Assembly: GCF_010729105.1 (NCBI RefSeq)
Contig: NZ_AP022573.1
Coordinates: forward strand, 682,001-746,000
Length of the DNA stretch: 64,000 nucleotides
Direction: 5' to 3'
Source: Mycobacterium saskatchewanense
GTDB taxonomy: Bacteria > Actinomycetota > Actinomycetes > Mycobacteriales > Mycobacteriaceae
Below the pieces are notes generated by a model. That model had not been told where the DNA came from, did no database searches, and saw only the letters and a list, made by a program, of their open reading frames with translations. Position numbers and translations under genes: made by a program. Below, piece by piece: positions 8,320 to 18,300 of this stretch. Every line of letters starts with the position of its first letter. Positions within the stretch are counted from its first letter, which is position 1.

Positions 8320-8877
8320 ATGCAAAACCATGATTATGTCACCTACGAGGAATTCGGTCGCCGATTCTTCGAGGTCGCGGTCACGCCGGAACGCGTCGCC
8401 GCCGCATTCGCCGACATCGCCGGCAACGAGTTCGCGATGGAGCCGATCGCTCAGGGGCCCGGCAAGATCGCCAAGGTCAGCGCGAACGTCAAGATCGAGG
8501 ACCCGCGGGTCACCCGTCGGCTGGGCGACACCATCACGTTCGTCATCCACATCCCGCTGTCGATCGACCTGCTCCTGGACCTGCGGCTCGACAAGCAGCG
8601 CTTCAAGGTGTCCGGGGACATCGCCCTGCGGGCCACCGCCCGCGCAGCCGAGCCGTTGCTGCTGATCGTCGACGTCTCCAAACCGCGGCCCTCCGACATC
8701 ACCGTCAACGTCTCGTCGAAGTCCCTCCGCGGCGAGGTGCTGCGCATCCTGGCGGGCGTCGACGGGGAGATCCGGCGCTTCATCGCGCAGTACGTCGCCG
8801 AGGAGATTGACGCGCCGGCCTCGCAGGCCGCCCAGGTCATCAACGTCGCCCACCAGCTGCAGGAGGCCTGGCCGTAA
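8320..8877 (+). CDS. Conserved actinobacterial hypothetical protein (lipid/START-like?)
   Basis: About 185 residues starting MQNHDYVTYEEFGRRFFEVA; an in-frame ATG at 8302 would add six residues, and neither start has a strong ribosome site. The protein is soluble, with alternating hydrophobic strands (ITFVIHIPLSIDLLLDLRL) and a charged C-terminal helix. Similar proteins occur across mycobacteria without a function. The strand pattern could fit a lipid-binding beta-rich fold, but this is a guess. It points the same way as the SRPBCC gene downstream, 111 bases apart. Confidence 0.65.
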   Translation: MQNHDYVTYEEFGRRFFEVAVTPERVAAAFADIAGNEFAMEPIAQGPGKIAKVSANVKIEDPRVTRRLGDTITFVIHIPLSIDLLLDLRLDKQRFKVSGDIALRATARAAEPLLLIVDVSKPRPSDITVNVSSKSLRGEVLRILAGVDGEIRRFIAQYVAEEIDAPASQAAQVINVAHQLQEAWP

Positions 8878-8988
8878 CCGACCCGGGTTTCCGGTTCGAC
8901 GCTCTCGGGTACCAACGGTTAAGGCCCGCACTGTTGATCGCACCGTCGCGCCCGGGCTCCCAACCCACCGTCTCAGGAGGAGTGACAG

Positions 8989-9417
8989 TTGGCACGCGTA
9001 GACGTTTCCATGTCGTCGGGTCTGGACCCGGAAGCCGCCTGGAAGCTGGCCTCCGATCTGCGTCGCTTCGACGAGTGGATGACGATTTTCAACGGCTGGC
9101 GCGGGGAGGTCCCGTCCACCATCCAAGAGGGCACCTGCGTTTCCTCGTGCATCAAGGTCAAGGGTTTCCGCAACGTCGTCCACTGGCAGGTCACTCGGTA
9201 CGACGAACCGAAAGAGATTGAGCTGCAAGGCCGTGGCCGCGGGGGAGTCCGCATCGGGGTCGCGATGAGCGTCGACGGCAACTACGAGGGGTCGGAGCTG
9301 CACCTCACCGCCGACATCCGCGGTGGCGTTCTCAGCGGACCGGTCGGCGGGTTAGTGGCCCGGATGCTGCGTAGCGACGTGCGCCAATCCGTGAACAACC
9401 TCGCCGCGCTGCAATGA
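8989..9417 (+). CDS. SRPBCC-family protein (Rv0910-like)
   Basis: This 142-residue protein has the SRPBCC/polyketide-cyclase-like helix-grip pattern: an N-terminal strand (ARVDVSMSSGLDPEAAWKLA), a hydrophobic pocket of strands and a long C-terminal helix ending in SVNNLAAL. Proteins like it are often labelled Rv0910-family toxins of type II toxin-antitoxin systems. No Rv0909-like antitoxin gene is adjacent, so a toxin role is not supported here. The start is TTG: a perfect AGGAGG at 8975-8980 sits 8 bases upstream and no in-frame ATG or GTG competes. Confidence 0.75.
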   Translation: MARVDVSMSSGLDPEAAWKLASDLRRFDEWMTIFNGWRGEVPSTIQEGTCVSSCIKVKGFRNVVHWQVTRYDEPKEIELQGRGRGGVRIGVAMSVDGNYEGSELHLTADIRGGVLSGPVGGLVARMLRSDVRQSVNNLAALQ

Positions 9418-9441
9418 CGGTGCCGCGGTTGCGGCGGCCCG

Positions 9442-9714
9442 TCACCGCGCCGGGCGGCTGACCACCCAATCCCGTTCGGCCTGCCGAATCCGCCTGCGGT
9501 CCATGGACAGCCAGGCCAATCCGGCGCCGAAGCCCAGCAGGGCGACGATCCCCGCGGTGACACCCGCCCCGGCATCACCGAGCGCGAAGTTCACGACGCA
9601 TACAACGAAAGCCAGCGCCGCGGCGGCGACTATCAGCAGTCCCGGCGTTTGCGGGGAGTCCATCGTCCCGTGGGCCGCCTCGCGGTCGACAGGGCTGCGC
9701 GTGATGTGCCCCAT
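9442..9714 (-). CDS. Small two-helix membrane protein, UsfY-like
   Basis: The 90-residue protein has two hydrophobic helices (about residues 26-45 and 49-68) followed by a basic tail (SMDRRRIRQAERDW). The N-terminal DPV/SPVD and the GLAWLSMDRRRIR segment recall UsfY, the small protein encoded near sigF in mycobacteria, but here there is no sigF nearby. It is probably an inner-membrane protein of unknown role. It is convergent with the SRPBCC gene. Confidence 0.55.
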   Translation of the reverse strand: MGHITRSPVDREAAHGTMDSPQTPGLLIVAAAALAFVVCVVNFALGDAGAGVTAGIVALLGFGAGLAWLSMDRRRIRQAERDWVVSRPAR

Positions 9715-9834
9715 GGGGGCCTCCTCTGCTGTCGCTTCCGTTCGTCCGGTCCGATCGGCTTATGTCGTCCGGCTTATGCCGCTTGACTTACCCCGAATCC
9801 CGCCGGAACAAACGACTTCGGGGCCGCGGCGACG

Positions 9835-10305
9835 CTAGGCCGGGTCGTGCGGGCGCAACCGGCGCACGGGATGGATCTCGATGGCGTTGATCGTCAGGGC
9901 CCGTCGGCTGATCCGCCAACCCACATCGGTCAGCGCGTACTCGTCGTCGTAGCGCAAATGCCAGGCCACGTCGGCCAATTCGTCGCCGCGGCGGTTCCAG
10001 TGGCGCGCGACACAGACCACGCGCCCCGTGGCGGCGTCCGGCCGCGGGGCGCCGTCGTAGACTTCGCCGACGATCGCGTGCTCGGTGCGCTCGACCGTCG
10101 CGACGGCGGCGACGGCGGCGGCGATGGCCTCGAGCCCGCGGTGCCGACGGACGGGTCCGAGCTCGCCCGGGGGATCCGGCACCGCCAGCTCCGCCTCGGC
10201 GGTGAAAAGTGCCGCGGCAGTGCGAAATTGGCGATCATCAATGCTGGCGGCGTACCGGTGCACCAGGTCGCTCAGCGCGCCGCGGACGTCGGCAGACAGG
10301 TTCAT
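9835..10305 (-). CDS. SnoaL-like/NTF2-fold protein
   Basis: The 156-residue protein carries a SnoaL_4-type NTF2-like domain. The first helix (ADVRGALSDLVHRYAASIDDRQFRTAAALF) is typical of nuclear-transport-factor-2-like enzymes and ring-hydroxylating dioxygenase beta subunits. The C-terminal strand ends WRISRRALTINAIEIHP. I chose the ATG at 10305. It lies 10 bases downstream of the F420-type oxidoreductase stop on the same strand, so the two are probably co-transcribed and may act on the same small molecule. Its catalytic activity is unknown. Confidence 0.75.
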   Translation of the reverse strand: MNLSADVRGALSDLVHRYAASIDDRQFRTAAALFTAEAELAVPDPPGELGPVRRHRGLEAIAAAVAAVATVERTEHAIVGEVYDGAPRPDAATGRVVCVARHWNRRGDELADVAWHLRYDDEYALTDVGWRISRRALTINAIEIHPVRRLRPHDPA

Positions 10306-10315
10306 CGGGGGCAGC

Positions 10316-11197
10316 TCACGAGGGCAGCGACAACCGTTGCGCGCAGGCCGACAGCATATCCTTGGCCTGCTCGATGTCGGCCGTCGGCGGCATACCGAGC
10401 ACGATCCGGTCGGCCCCCTGTTCGACCAGGCCGCCCGCGCGGTCGGCGTCGATCTTGGTGACCAGGTGACCCAGGGACACCTCCAACGCCTCCGGGTCAC
10501 GGCCCGCCGCCGCCGCCTCCGCACGCATCAACGCGAGCAGGGCAGCCAGCTCCGGGCCCGCCACACCGAGGGGCTGGAACCCGTCGCCCAACCGTCCGGC
10601 GCGGCGGGCCGCAGCCCGGCTATGGCCGCCGATGTGCACCGGAAGATGTTCGGCTGCAATGGGTTTCGGGTAGGACATCACGTCGTCGAAGCTGAAGAAC
10701 TCACCGTGGTGCGACACGCCCTCGGGCCGGTCGGCCCACAGTGCCCGCAGGACGGCCAGCTGCTCGTCAGCGCGCCGACCCCGGCTGTCGAAGTCCGCGC
10801 CACACGCCTCGACCTCCTCCCTGAGCCAGCCGACGCCCACGCACAACCGCAATCTGCCGCCCGACAGCACGTCCACCGTCGCCGCGCGCTTGGCGAGCAC
10901 AACCGGATGGTGATTGGGCAGCACGAGCACGCCGGTGGCCAAGCCGAGCCGGTTGGTCTGGCCCGCCAGGAACGCGAGCATCTCGAGCGGGTCGGGGATG
11001 GGGCAGTCGGACGCCATGCCGACCCGGCCCGACTTGTCGTACGGGTAGACGCTGTCGTAGCGGGTGACCAGGACGGTGTGCTCGGCCACCACGATCGACT
11101 CGAAGCCGCACAGCTCGAGGTGGCGCGCGAAGCCCACCATCCACTCGGGGTCCGCGGTGATCCCGTCGGTCACCGGGGCGACGACCGATACCTTCAT
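10316..11197 (-). CDS. LLM-class F420-dependent oxidoreductase
   Basis: The 293-residue protein has the luciferase-like monooxygenase TIM-barrel pattern: strand one KVSVVAP, the PYDKSGRVGM and IPDPLEMLAFLAGQTNRLGLATGVLVLP core, SGGRLRLCVGVGWLREEVEA, and LPVHIGGHSRAAARRA. In mycobacteria most enzymes of this subgroup use the deazaflavin F420 rather than FMN. It leads a two-gene minus-strand unit with the SnoaL-like gene. The substrate is not evident. Confidence 0.85.
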   Translation of the reverse strand: MKVSVVAPVTDGITADPEWMVGFARHLELCGFESIVVAEHTVLVTRYDSVYPYDKSGRVGMASDCPIPDPLEMLAFLAGQTNRLGLATGVLVLPNHHPVVLAKRAATVDVLSGGRLRLCVGVGWLREEVEACGADFDSRGRRADEQLAVLRALWADRPEGVSHHGEFFSFDDVMSYPKPIAAEHLPVHIGGHSRAAARRAGRLGDGFQPLGVAGPELAALLALMRAEAAAAGRDPEALEVSLGHLVTKIDADRAGGLVEQGADRIVLGMPPTADIEQAKDMLSACAQRLSLPS

Positions 11198-11253
11198 GGC
11201 CGTTCAAACTACAGGGCAGATAGGGCGTGACCGCTTGTGTGGCGCCGAAGGCG

Positions 11254-13395
11254 TCAGCCAAGCGTCGGCGCGATCGAGGCGCGGAAGGCCTCGGCCAGCG
11301 CGGCCGCCCGGCGATCGGTGAAGACGTCCTCGAGCAGCATCGCCCGGCCGTCCGGGCCCGTCAGCGGTACCCGCCAGTTCGGATACTCGTCGGTGGTGCC
11401 GGGCTGGTTCTGGGTCCGGCGGTCACCCACCGCGTCGGTCAGCGCGGCCGCCACCAGCCGCGACGGCGTCCGGGCCACGTACCGGTGCAGCGCCAGGACG
11501 ATCGATTCAGGATCGTCGTCGCCGTCGCCGAGGAGGCCGACGCGGCGCAGCTCGGCGATCCAGGCGGCCAGCTCCGCGCGGCTGGATTCGAGCTCGTCGG
11601 CGGCGGGCCGGGTCAGCAGTCCGAGGGCGTCGCGCAGCCGCACATGGTCACCGGCCAGGTAGCCGGTCGTCGGCGGCAGGTCGTGGGTGGTGACCGAGGA
11701 CAGGCAGTACTCCCGCCAGCGTTCGGCCGGTAAAGGTCCACCGGTGCCGTCGCGATCCAGCTCGAACCACAGGATCGAGGTGCCGAGCACCCCCCGCAGC
11801 AACAGGTAGTCGCGCACCCACGGTTCGACCGTGCCCAGGTCCTCGCCTACCACGACCGCCCCGGCGCGGTGGGCTTCCAGGGCGACGATGCCGATCATGG
11901 CCTCGTGGTTGTAGCGCACATAGGTGCCCTCGGTGGGCCTTGCGCCGTCGGGGATCCACCAGAGCCGAAACAGTCCGATGATGTGGTCGATCCGCACTCC
12001 GCCCGCGTGGCGCAGCACCGCCCGGATCAGCGCCCGGAAGGGCAGGTATTCCCGCTCTTCCAGCCGGTCCGGCCGCCATGGCGGCTGGGACCAATCCTGG
12101 CCGAGCTGATTGAACTCGTCGGGGGGCGCCCCCGCGGTCACGCCCAGCGCCAGCACGTCCTGCAAGGCCCAGGCGTCGGCGCCGGCGGGGTGCACGCCGA
12201 CGGCCAGGTCGTGCATGATGCCCAGCGCCATCCCGGCGCGCACCGCCTGCGACTGGGCCGCGGCCAGCTGCTCGTCGAGCTGCCACTGCAACCAGCGATG
12301 GAAGTCGACGACATCCGCGTGCTTCCTGACGAACTTGGCGACCCCCTTGCCGGCCGGCTGCTGCAGCGACTCCGGCCAACCACGCCAGTCGCTGCCATAC
12401 TCCTCGGCGAGCGCGCACCACGTCGCAAAGTCGTCGAGCGCGCGCCCCTCCCGCTTACGGAACGCCGCGTACGCCAGTTCCCGGCCGGCCGATCGCGGCA
12501 CCCGGTGCAACAGCTCGAGCGCTTCCCGCTTGGCCGCCCACGCACCGTCCCGGTCGATGCCGTCGAGCCGCCTGGCCCTGCGCTGGACGTCGGACCGCAA
12601 CCGGCGCACCCGGCTCCGTTTGATCAGGCCGGCGAATTCCGGGACCGCCTCGACGCGCAGGTAGAGGGGATTGACGAAGCGCCGGGAGGTCGGCAGGTAG
12701 GGCGACGGCTCCATCGGGGCCGCCGGGCTGGCCGCGTGCAGGGGATTGACCAGCACGAAGTCGGCGCCGTGGCACGACGCCGACCACACCGCCAGGTCGC
12801 TCAGATCGGTCAGGTCGCCGACACCCCAGGATCCCCGCGACCGCACGCTGTAGAGCTGGACGGCCAGCCCCCACGCGCGCCGGGCGCCGAGCCGCTCCGG
12901 CAGGCCGAGCCAGTCCGGCGTCATGATCAGCGCCGCGCTCGTCTCGATGGCCCCGGACCGCAGGTGCACCCGGTGATACCCGACCGGCAGGTCCGCGGGC
13001 AGCACGAAGCTGGCCTCGCCGACGAGGCGGCCGTCCAGGTTGAACGGCGGAGTGAAGTTGTCGACCTGCTCGGCGCACGACCGCACCGTGCCGTCCTCGA
13101 GCTGAAGCCACACCTCGGCGGGGTCGCCGTGCGTCACGTGCACCCAGAACTTCGTCGGGGCGCCGGTGCGCCCGACGATCGTCGGCGGCAGCCGGCGCGC
13201 CCAATACGCGCGCAGCTCCGCGACCAGCGCGGCGTTGCGGTCACGCTCGCTACCGGCGGCCACGCCGAGGGCCGCGAGCACGGCCGTCAGGGTGGTCTCG
13301 GGGACCGGGACCTTCCGACCGGTCCAGTCCTCGTACTCGGTCGCGATGCCATACCTGCGGGCGAGTTCCACCAGCGAGGGCGCGAGCTCCGTCAT
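11254..13395 (-). CDS. malQ: 4-alpha-glucanotransferase (amylomaltase)
   Basis: A GH77 enzyme of 713 residues that transfers maltosyl or longer glucan chains between alpha-1,4-glucans, in glycogen/maltodextrin metabolism. The catalytic signatures are visible: GVRIDHIIGLFRLWWIPDG (nucleophile Asp), VVVGEDLGTVEP (acid/base Glu) and SSVTTHDLPPTTGY (transition-state Asp). The N-terminal extension of about 150 residues is usual for the actinobacterial form. I chose the ATG at 13395 (MTELAPSLVELARR), as in the M. tuberculosis homologue Rv1781c; an ATG 3 codons upstream is possible. In M. tuberculosis it likewise lies divergent from eccB5. Confidence 0.93.
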   Translation of the reverse strand: MTELAPSLVELARRYGIATEYEDWTGRKVPVPETTLTAVLAALGVAAGSERDRNAALVAELRAYWARRLPPTIVGRTGAPTKFWVHVTHGDPAEVWLQLEDGTVRSCAEQVDNFTPPFNLDGRLVGEASFVLPADLPVGYHRVHLRSGAIETSAALIMTPDWLGLPERLGARRAWGLAVQLYSVRSRGSWGVGDLTDLSDLAVWSASCHGADFVLVNPLHAASPAAPMEPSPYLPTSRRFVNPLYLRVEAVPEFAGLIKRSRVRRLRSDVQRRARRLDGIDRDGAWAAKREALELLHRVPRSAGRELAYAAFRKREGRALDDFATWCALAEEYGSDWRGWPESLQQPAGKGVAKFVRKHADVVDFHRWLQWQLDEQLAAAQSQAVRAGMALGIMHDLAVGVHPAGADAWALQDVLALGVTAGAPPDEFNQLGQDWSQPPWRPDRLEEREYLPFRALIRAVLRHAGGVRIDHIIGLFRLWWIPDGARPTEGTYVRYNHEAMIGIVALEAHRAGAVVVGEDLGTVEPWVRDYLLLRGVLGTSILWFELDRDGTGGPLPAERWREYCLSSVTTHDLPPTTGYLAGDHVRLRDALGLLTRPAADELESSRAELAAWIAELRRVGLLGDGDDDPESIVLALHRYVARTPSRLVAAALTDAVGDRRTQNQPGTTDEYPNWRVPLTGPDGRAMLLEDVFTDRRAAALAEAFRASIAPTLG

Positions 13396-13805
13396 ACCGG
13401 TCATCGTCGCAGGGTTCGGCCGTCACGACTCGGTACGCGCGGCATTCTCCAGGCGAGCGCGATTTCGCCCGGGTCACCCGTCGTTTCGCCGAAAGCTGAG
13501 ATTCGGCAGGACGAGCCGCGCGTTCGCGGCTAGCATGAGACCGGCGAATCCGGTCGGGGGGTCAGTGGGGTACACGAAACTGCAGTTCGGCGGCGCGAGC
13601 CGCGGACGGCCCCGTCGGCAACCGGCGACTGGACGAAGCGGCGGGATTCGTGCAAACAGCGAGATGTAATAGAGGCGGAAACGGCGCCGCGTGGCGAGGG
13701 TCCCACGGGTGCCTTACGGTTGTCACGGTTGTGGAAGTAAGTCGCGCTTGACTGGTCCGGAGGGACCGTTTGCAGGCGTTCTAGCAGACCGGATGGTGGA
13801 ATAAC
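13396..13805. promoter_or_regulatory. malQ/eccB5 divergent intergenic region
   Basis: This 410-base gap should hold the promoters of malQ (minus) and the eccB5-eccC5 unit (plus). Visible elements are two small perfect inverted repeats, GCCGCG-CGTT-CGCGGC (13515-13530) and GACCGG-CGAAT-CCGGTC (13539-13555), and a third, GGTCC-GGAG-GGACC (13754-13767), about 40 bases before the eccB5 GTG. No convincing -35/-10 pair stands out. No gene was found in it. Confidence 0.5.
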
Positions 13806-15320
13806 GTGGCGGAAGAGAGTCGCGGGCAGCGCGGGTCGGGGTACGGCCTCGGGTTGTCGACGCGGACGCAGGTTACGGGCTATCAGTTCCTTGCCCGCCG
13901 AACCGCGATGGCGCTGACCCGCTGGCGCGTCCGCATGGAGATCGAGCCCGGACGGCGGCAGACCTTGGCCGTCGTGGCGTCGATCTCCGCGGCGCTGGTG
14001 ATCTGCCTGGGCGCCTTGCTGTGGTCGTTCATCAGCCCCTCCGGCCAGATCAACGAGTCGCCGATCATCGCCGACAAGGACTCCGGCGCGCTGTACGTCC
14101 GGGTGGGCGACAAGCTGTACCCGGCCCTGAACCTGGCGTCGGCGCGGCTGATCACCGGTCGCCCCGACAACCCGCACCCGGTGCGGTCGAGCCAGATCGC
14201 GAGCATGCCGCACGGGCCGCTCGTCGGAATCCCGGGCGCGCCCAACCACTTCGCGCCCAAGAGCCCCACCACCTCGTCCTGGATGGTGTGCGACACCGTG
14301 GGCTCGACCGGGGTCGGCGTGCCGTCGGGCGTGACGGTGACCGTCATCGACGGCACCCCGGACCTGAGCAACCACCGTCGGGTCCTGAACGGTTCGGACG
14401 CCGTCGTGCTGAACTACGGCGGCGACGCCTGGGTCATCCGGCAGGGACGCCGGTCGCGCATCGACGCCACCAACCGGTCGGTGCTGTTGCCGCTCGGGCT
14501 GACGCCGGAGCAGGTCAGCATGGCCAAGCCGATGAGCCGCGCCCTGTTCGACGCGCTGCCGGTGGGCCCCGAACTGACGGTGCCCGAGATCCAGAACGCG
14601 GGCGCCGCCGCGACGTTCCCCAATGCCCCCGGGCCGATCGGCACGGTGATCGTCACCCCGCAGATCAGTGGGCCGCAACAGTATTCGCTGGTGCTGGCCG
14701 ACGGCGTGCAGACGCTGCCGCCGCTGGTGGCCCAGATCCTGCAGAACGCCGGGCCGGGCAACACCAAGCCGGTGACCGTGGAACCGTCGGCGCTGGCGAA
14801 GATGCCGGTGGTCAACAAGCTGGACCTGTCCTCCTACCCGGACACCCCGCTCAACGTGATGGACATCCGGGAGAACCCCGCCACCTGCTGGTGGTGGGAG
14901 AAGACCTCCGGCGAGAACCGCGCGCGCGTCCAGGTCGTGTCCGGGCCGACGATTCCGGTCGAGCAGAAGGACATGTCCAGGGTGGTTTCGCTGGTGAAGG
15001 CCGACAGCACCGGCCGCGAGGCCGACCAGGTCTACTTCGCCTCGGACCACGCGAACTTTGTGGCCGTCACCGGCAACGACGCCGGCGCCAAGACGACGGA
15101 GTCGTTGTGGTGGCTCACCGATGCGGGCGCCCGGTTCGGGGTGGACGACACCCGCGAGGCGCGCGAGGCCCTCGGCCTGAAAACCCAGCCCAGCCTGGCA
15201 CCGTGGGTGGCGCTGCGGCTGCTGCCGCAAGGCCCGACGTTGTCCCGCGCGGACGCGTTGGTGGAGCACGACACCCTTCCGATGGACATGTCCCCTGCAG
15301 AGTTGGTGGTACCTAAGTGA
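13806..15320 (+). CDS. eccB5: ESX-5 core component EccB5
   Basis: EccB5 is a structural subunit of the ESX-5 inner-membrane complex. The 504-residue protein has a short cytosolic N terminus (residues 1-50, with RTQVTGYQFLARRTAMALTR), a single membrane helix at about 53-77 (TLAVVASISAALVICLGALLW) and a large extracytoplasmic domain built from repeats, with two cysteines (MVCDTVG and ATCWWWEK) placed to form the conserved disulfide. It starts with GTG and overlaps eccC5 by 4 bases. Gene order (malQ, eccB5, eccC5, cyp143) is as in M. tuberculosis Rv1781c-Rv1785c. Confidence 0.96.
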   Translation: MAEESRGQRGSGYGLGLSTRTQVTGYQFLARRTAMALTRWRVRMEIEPGRRQTLAVVASISAALVICLGALLWSFISPSGQINESPIIADKDSGALYVRVGDKLYPALNLASARLITGRPDNPHPVRSSQIASMPHGPLVGIPGAPNHFAPKSPTTSSWMVCDTVGSTGVGVPSGVTVTVIDGTPDLSNHRRVLNGSDAVVLNYGGDAWVIRQGRRSRIDATNRSVLLPLGLTPEQVSMAKPMSRALFDALPVGPELTVPEIQNAGAAATFPNAPGPIGTVIVTPQISGPQQYSLVLADGVQTLPPLVAQILQNAGPGNTKPVTVEPSALAKMPVVNKLDLSSYPDTPLNVMDIRENPATCWWWEKTSGENRARVQVVSGPTIPVEQKDMSRVVSLVKADSTGREADQVYFASDHANFVAVTGNDAGAKTTESLWWLTDAGARFGVDDTREAREALGLKTQPSLAPWVALRLLPQGPTLSRADALVEHDTLPMDMSPAELVVPK

Positions 15321-18300
15321 AACGTGGTTTTGCACGGCCGACGCCGGAGAAGCCCCCGGTAATCAAGCCGGAGAACATCGTCCTCCCGACTCCGCTGAGC
15401 ATCCCGCCGCCGGAGGGCAAGCCCTGGTGGCTGGTGGTGGTGGGCGTGCTGGTGGTGGGCCTGCTGATCGGCATGGTCTCGATGACCTTCGCCAGCGGCT
15501 CGCACGTCTTCGGCGGCGCCGGCGCCATCTTCCCGATCTTCATGATCGGTGGCGTCGCGATGATGATGTTCGGCGGCCGGTTCGGCGGCCAGCAGCAGAT
15601 GAGTCGGCCGAAGCTGGACGCGATGCGCGCCCAGTTCATGCTGATGCTCGACATGCTGCGCGAGACCGCGCACGAGTCGGCCGACAGCATGGACGCCAAC
15701 TACCGCTGGTTCCACCCGGCACCCACCACGCTGACCGCCGCCGTGGGCTCTCCGCGGATGTGGGAGCGCAAGCCCGACGGCAAGGACCTCAACTTCGGGG
15801 TCGTCCGCGTCGGCGTCGGCATGACCCGTCCCGAGGTGACCTGGGGTGAGCCCCAGAACATGCCGACCGACATCGAACTCGAGCCGGTGACCGGTAAGGC
15901 GCTGCAGGAATTCGGTCGCTACCAGAGCGTCGTGTACAACCTGCCGAAGATGATCTCGCTGCTGGTCGAGCCCTGGTACTCGCTGGTGGGGGACCGCGAG
16001 CAGGTGCTGTCGCTGATGCGGGCGATCATCTGCCAGCTGGCCTTCTCGCACGGGCCCGACCACGTGCAGATGATCGTGGTGAGCGCGGACCTGGACGAGT
16101 GGGACTGGGTGAAGTGGCTGCCCCACTTCGGCGACCCCCGCCGCCATGACGCCGCGGGCAACGCCCGGATGGTGTACGCCTCGGTGCGCGAGTTCGCCGC
16201 CGAGCAGGCCGAGCTGTTCGCCGGCCGTGGGTCGTTCACGCCGCGGCACGCCAGCTCGTCGGCGCAGACGCCGACGCCGCACACGGTGATCATCGCCGAT
16301 GCCACCGATCCCCAGTGGGAGTACGTGATCAGCGCCGAGGGCATCGACGGGGTGACGTTCTTCGACCTGACCGGCGGGTCGATGTGGTCCTCGGTCCCGG
16401 AGCGCACGCTGCGGTTCGACGAGCGCGGCGTGATCGAGGCGCTGCCCCGCGACCGCGACACCTGGATGGTGATCGACGAGAAGCCGTGGTTCTTCGCCCT
16501 CACCGACCACCTGAGCATCGCGGAGGCCGAGGAGTTCGCGCAGAAGCTGGCGCGCTGGCGGCTCGCCGAGGCCTACGAGGAGATCGGCCAGCGGGTGGCG
16601 CACATCGGTGCCCGCGACATCCTGTCCTACTACGGGATCGACGACCCGGCCGACATCGACTTCCACGAGCTGTGGGGCGCGCGCACCGACACGATGGGCC
16701 GGTCCCGCCTGCGGGCCCCGTTCGGTAACCGCTCCGACAACGGCGAGTTGTTGTTCCTGGACATGAAGTCGCTCGACGAGGGCGGTGACGGTCCGCACGG
16801 CGTCATGTCCGGAACCACCGGTTCGGGTAAGTCGACGCTGGTGCGGACGGTGATCGAATCGCTGATGCTGAGCCACCCGCCGGAAGAGCTGCAGTTCGTG
16901 CTCGCCGACCTCAAGGGTGGGTCCGCGGTCAAGCCCTTCGCCGGGGTGCCGCACGTGTCCCGCATCATCACCGACCTGGAAGAGGACCAGGCGTTGATGG
17001 AGCGCTTCCTGGACGCGCTGTGGGGCGAGATCGCGCGCCGCAAGGCCATCTGCGACAGCGCCGGCGTCGACGACGCCAAGGAATACAACTCGGTGCGGTC
17101 CCGGATGCGGGCCCGCGGGCAGGACATGCCGCCGCTGCCGATGCTCGTGGTCGTCATCGACGAGTTCTACGAGTGGTTCCGCATCATGCCCACGGCGGTC
17201 GACGTCCTCGACTCGATCGGCCGTCAGGGCCGCGCCTACTGGATCCACCTGATGATGGCGTCGCAGACGATCGAGAGCCGGGCCGAAAAGCTCATGGAGA
17301 ACATGGGTTACCGGTTGGTGCTGAAAGCGCGCACCGCCGGTGCGGCGCAGGCGGCCGGTGTGCCCAACGCGGTGAACCTGCCGGCGCAGGCCGGCCTCGG
17401 CTACTTCCGGAAGAGCCTCGAGGACATCATCCGGTTCCAGGCCGAATTCCTGTGGCGCGACTACATCCCGCGCGGGATCAACGCCGACGGCGAGGAGACC
17501 CCTGCGTTGGTGCACAGCATCGACTACGTCCGCCCGCAGCTGTTCACCAACTCGTTCACGCCGCTCGAGGTCAGCGTCCAGGGACCCGACGTCGCGACGA
17601 CTAACGGGTCGAACGGCTCCCACGGGGACCTGCTCGAGCCCGAAGCCGTCGAGGAGGACGAAGAGGGCATCCGGGTGCCGAAGGTCGGCACGGTGATCAT
17701 CGACCAGCTCCGCAAGATCGACTTCGAGCCGTACCGGCTGTGGCAGCCGCCGCTGAGCCAGCCGGTGGCCATCGACGAATTGGTCAACCGGTTCCTCGGC
17801 CACGAGTGGCAGCAGGATTACGGCACCGCGCAGGACCTGGTGTTCCCGATCGGGATCATCGACCGCCCCTTCAAGCACGACCAGCCGCCGTGGACGGTCG
17901 ACACCTCGGGACCGGGCGCCAACGTGCTGATCCTGGGTGCCGGTGGGTCGGGCAAGACCACGGCGCTGCAAACGCTGATCTGCTCGGCCGCGCTGACGCA
18001 CACCCCCGAGCAGGTCCAGTTCTACTGCCTGGCATACAGCAGCACCGCGCTGACCACCGTCGCCCGGCTGCCCCACGTGGGTGAGGTGGCCGGTCCGACC
18101 GACCCGTACGGCGTGCGGCGCACCGTCGCCGAATTGCTGGCCCTGGTACGCGAGCGCAAGCGCACCTTCCTCGAGTACGGGATCGCCTCGATGGAGGTCT
18201 TCCGGCGCCGCAAGTTCGGCGGCGAGCCGGGCCCGGTGCCCAACGACGGGTTCGGCGACGTGTACCTGGTGGTCGACAACTACCGGGCGCTGGCCGAGGA

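Noticed and set aside
8989..9417. Toxin-antitoxin system for the Rv0910-like SRPBCC protein
   Set aside because: No small antitoxin gene lies next to it on either side; the family name alone is not evidence.
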